Positions 6,050 through 6,835 of a DNA stretch of 6,835 nt are shown here, piece by piece. The stretch comes from Acidobacteria bacterium 37-71-11. Lineage in GTDB: Bacteria > Acidobacteriota > Thermoanaerobaculia > Thermoanaerobaculales > Thermoanaerobaculaceae. How positions within the stretch are numbered: position 1 is the first letter of the stretch; each line of letters begins with the position of its first letter. Where the stretch lies: contig NCBR01000137.1 in assembly GCA_002279285.1 (NCBI GenBank), forward strand, positions 1-6,835. Direction: 5' to 3'. The notes under the pieces were generated by a model. It had not been told where the DNA came from. It was given only the letters and a program-made list of their open reading frames with translations, and made no database searches. The position numbers and the translations under genes are program-made.

Positions 6050-6835
6050 CCCTTCACGACCCCGATCGGGCGGAGGCGGGCGACGGGGCGGGCGATGCCG
6101 GCGACGCGCAGCGCTTCGACCACGTCGGCCGCGTCCTTGTAGGCTTCCGGCATCTCCTCGGCGAGCGTCTTCGGGGAGTGGGCGGCGACGAGCACGCCGC
6201 GCCGCTCCATCTCCTTGAGGAGGTCGCGCCCGCTGCTCGCGCGGCGGGCAGCGTGGCGCGACATCGTGCGGCCGGCGCCGTGGGCGGCCGAGCCGAACGT
6301 CTCCAGCATCGCCGCGCCGGTGCCCACGCACACGAACGATGGCCGCCCCATGTCGCCGGGGATGAACACGGGCTGGCCGACGGCGCGGTAGGCGGAGGGA
6401 ACCTCGGGGTGACCGGCGGGGAACGCACGGGTCGCGCCTTTGCGGTGGACGAGGAGCCGGCGGCGTGCGCCCGCGACCTCGTGCTCCTCGAGCTTGGCGA
6501 TGTTGTGGGCCACGTCGTACACGAGCGCGAAGCCGAACGACTCTCTGTCGCCGCCGAAAATCCGGGTCATGGCGCGTTCGATCAGGGCCATCATCACCTG
6601 GCGGTTGGCCCAGGCGAAGTTGGCGGCGGCCCGCATCGCCGCGAGGTAGCGCCTGCCTTCGGGAGAGGACGCCGGCGCCGCGACGAGCTGCGGGTCGGGG
6701 AGGGGAGCGGCGTGGCGGTCGGCGCCCTCGCGCATGGCCGCCAGGGCGTCGTCGCACACCTGGTACCCGAGGCCGCGCGAGCCGGAGTGGAGGAGCACCG
6801 TGAGGTTCCCTTCCACGATACCGAACGCCGCGGCG
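6046..6835 (-). CDS. rtcB: RtcB, 3'-phosphate/5'-hydroxyl RNA ligase (C-terminal part; start beyond the right edge)
   Basis: RtcB joins RNA ends bearing 3'-phosphate (or 2',3'-cyclic phosphate) and 5'-OH, using GTP and Mn2+. Bacteria use it in RNA repair. The last 262 or so residues are visible and the frame is open at the right edge. Conserved blocks appear in order: LLHSGSRGLG (metal histidine, codon 6789-6787), DVAHNIAKLEEHE (6507-6505 for the His), LVHRKGATRAFPAG, GQPVFIPGDMG, and GSAAHGAGRTMSR, whose histidine (6282-6280) corresponds to the residue that becomes guanylylated. It ends RPVARLRPIGVVKG, the usual RtcB terminus, so the 3' end is intact. Small departures are GDMG for the common GSMG and AAHGAGR for TCHGAGR or TAHGAGR. 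The N-terminal Asp/Cys metal residues are outside the window. No archease gene is visible downstream; upstream cannot be seen. Confidence 0.97.
   Translation of the reverse strand, partial: AAAFGIVEGNLTVLLHSGSRGLGYQVCDDALAAMREGADRHAAPLPDPQLVAAPASSPEGRRYLAAMRAAANFAWANRQVMMALIERAMTRIFGGDRESFGFALVYDVAHNIAKLEEHEVAGARRRLLVHRKGATRAFPAGHPEVPSAYRAVGQPVFIPGDMGRPSFVCVGTGAAMLETFGSAAHGAGRTMSRHAARRASSGRDLLKEMERRGVLVAAHSPKTLAEEMPEAYKDAADVVEALRVAGIARPVARLRPIGVVKG

Noticed and set aside
6050..6757. Upstream extension of the membrane-protein frame through rtcB
   Set aside because: The frame is open by chance. The extension is arginine/proline-rich and overlaps genuine RtcB coding sequence, and protein-like hydrophobic sequence begins only after the ATG at 6049.
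1..6835. CRISPR arrays, insertion sequences, tRNA or rRNA genes, phage attachment sites
   Set aside because: I saw no spaced direct repeats, terminal inverted repeats, transposase or integrase motifs, or cloverleaf-like sequence in the window.

Overview
The DNA is strongly GC-rich, with codon third positions mostly G or C. It carries a TonB-dependent outer-membrane receptor and an enzyme with a Sec signal peptide, so the host is a Gram-negative (diderm) bacterium. The carboxypeptidase-regulatory-like domain at the left edge and the secreted amidohydrolase would suit a high-GC Acidobacteriota, Myxococcota or proteobacterial genome. No marker in the window settles the phylum, and this placement is inference.

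Layout. (1) Positions 1-278 (+) hold a beta-sandwich domain of carboxypeptidase-regulatory type, probably the C-terminus of a protein that begins outside the window. (2) Positions 279-648 hold no complete gene. They contain an open, start-less, protein-like minus-strand frame (275-496), which may be a gene remnant, and the 5' region of the next gene. (3) Positions 649-3009 (+) encode a 786-aa TonB-dependent receptor with signal peptide, TonB box, plug and barrel. A perfect 11-bp hairpin follows its stop codon. (4) Positions 3113-4510 (+) encode a 465-aa metal-dependent amidohydrolase of the MTA/SAH deaminase (MtaD) type, which unusually carries a signal peptide. (5) On the minus strand, converging on it, is a two-gene unit read right to left. 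It consists of rtcB, an RNA ligase whose N-terminus lies beyond the right edge, and a 494-aa polytopic membrane protein that looks like a GT-C (ArnT/PMT-like) glycosyltransferase. The two are joined by an ATGA stop/start overlap.

How the genes may work together. The receptor and the secreted deaminase are adjacent and co-directional, and both act at the envelope. A reasonable hypothesis is that the receptor imports a purine-nucleoside-like or other aminated heterocyclic compound, which the amidohydrolase then deaminates in the periplasm. The hairpin between them suggests partial termination and unequal expression rather than full separation. The rtcB-glycosyltransferase pair is translationally coupled by position but has no evident functional link. 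No CRISPR array, tRNA, rRNA, transposase or phage gene was seen.
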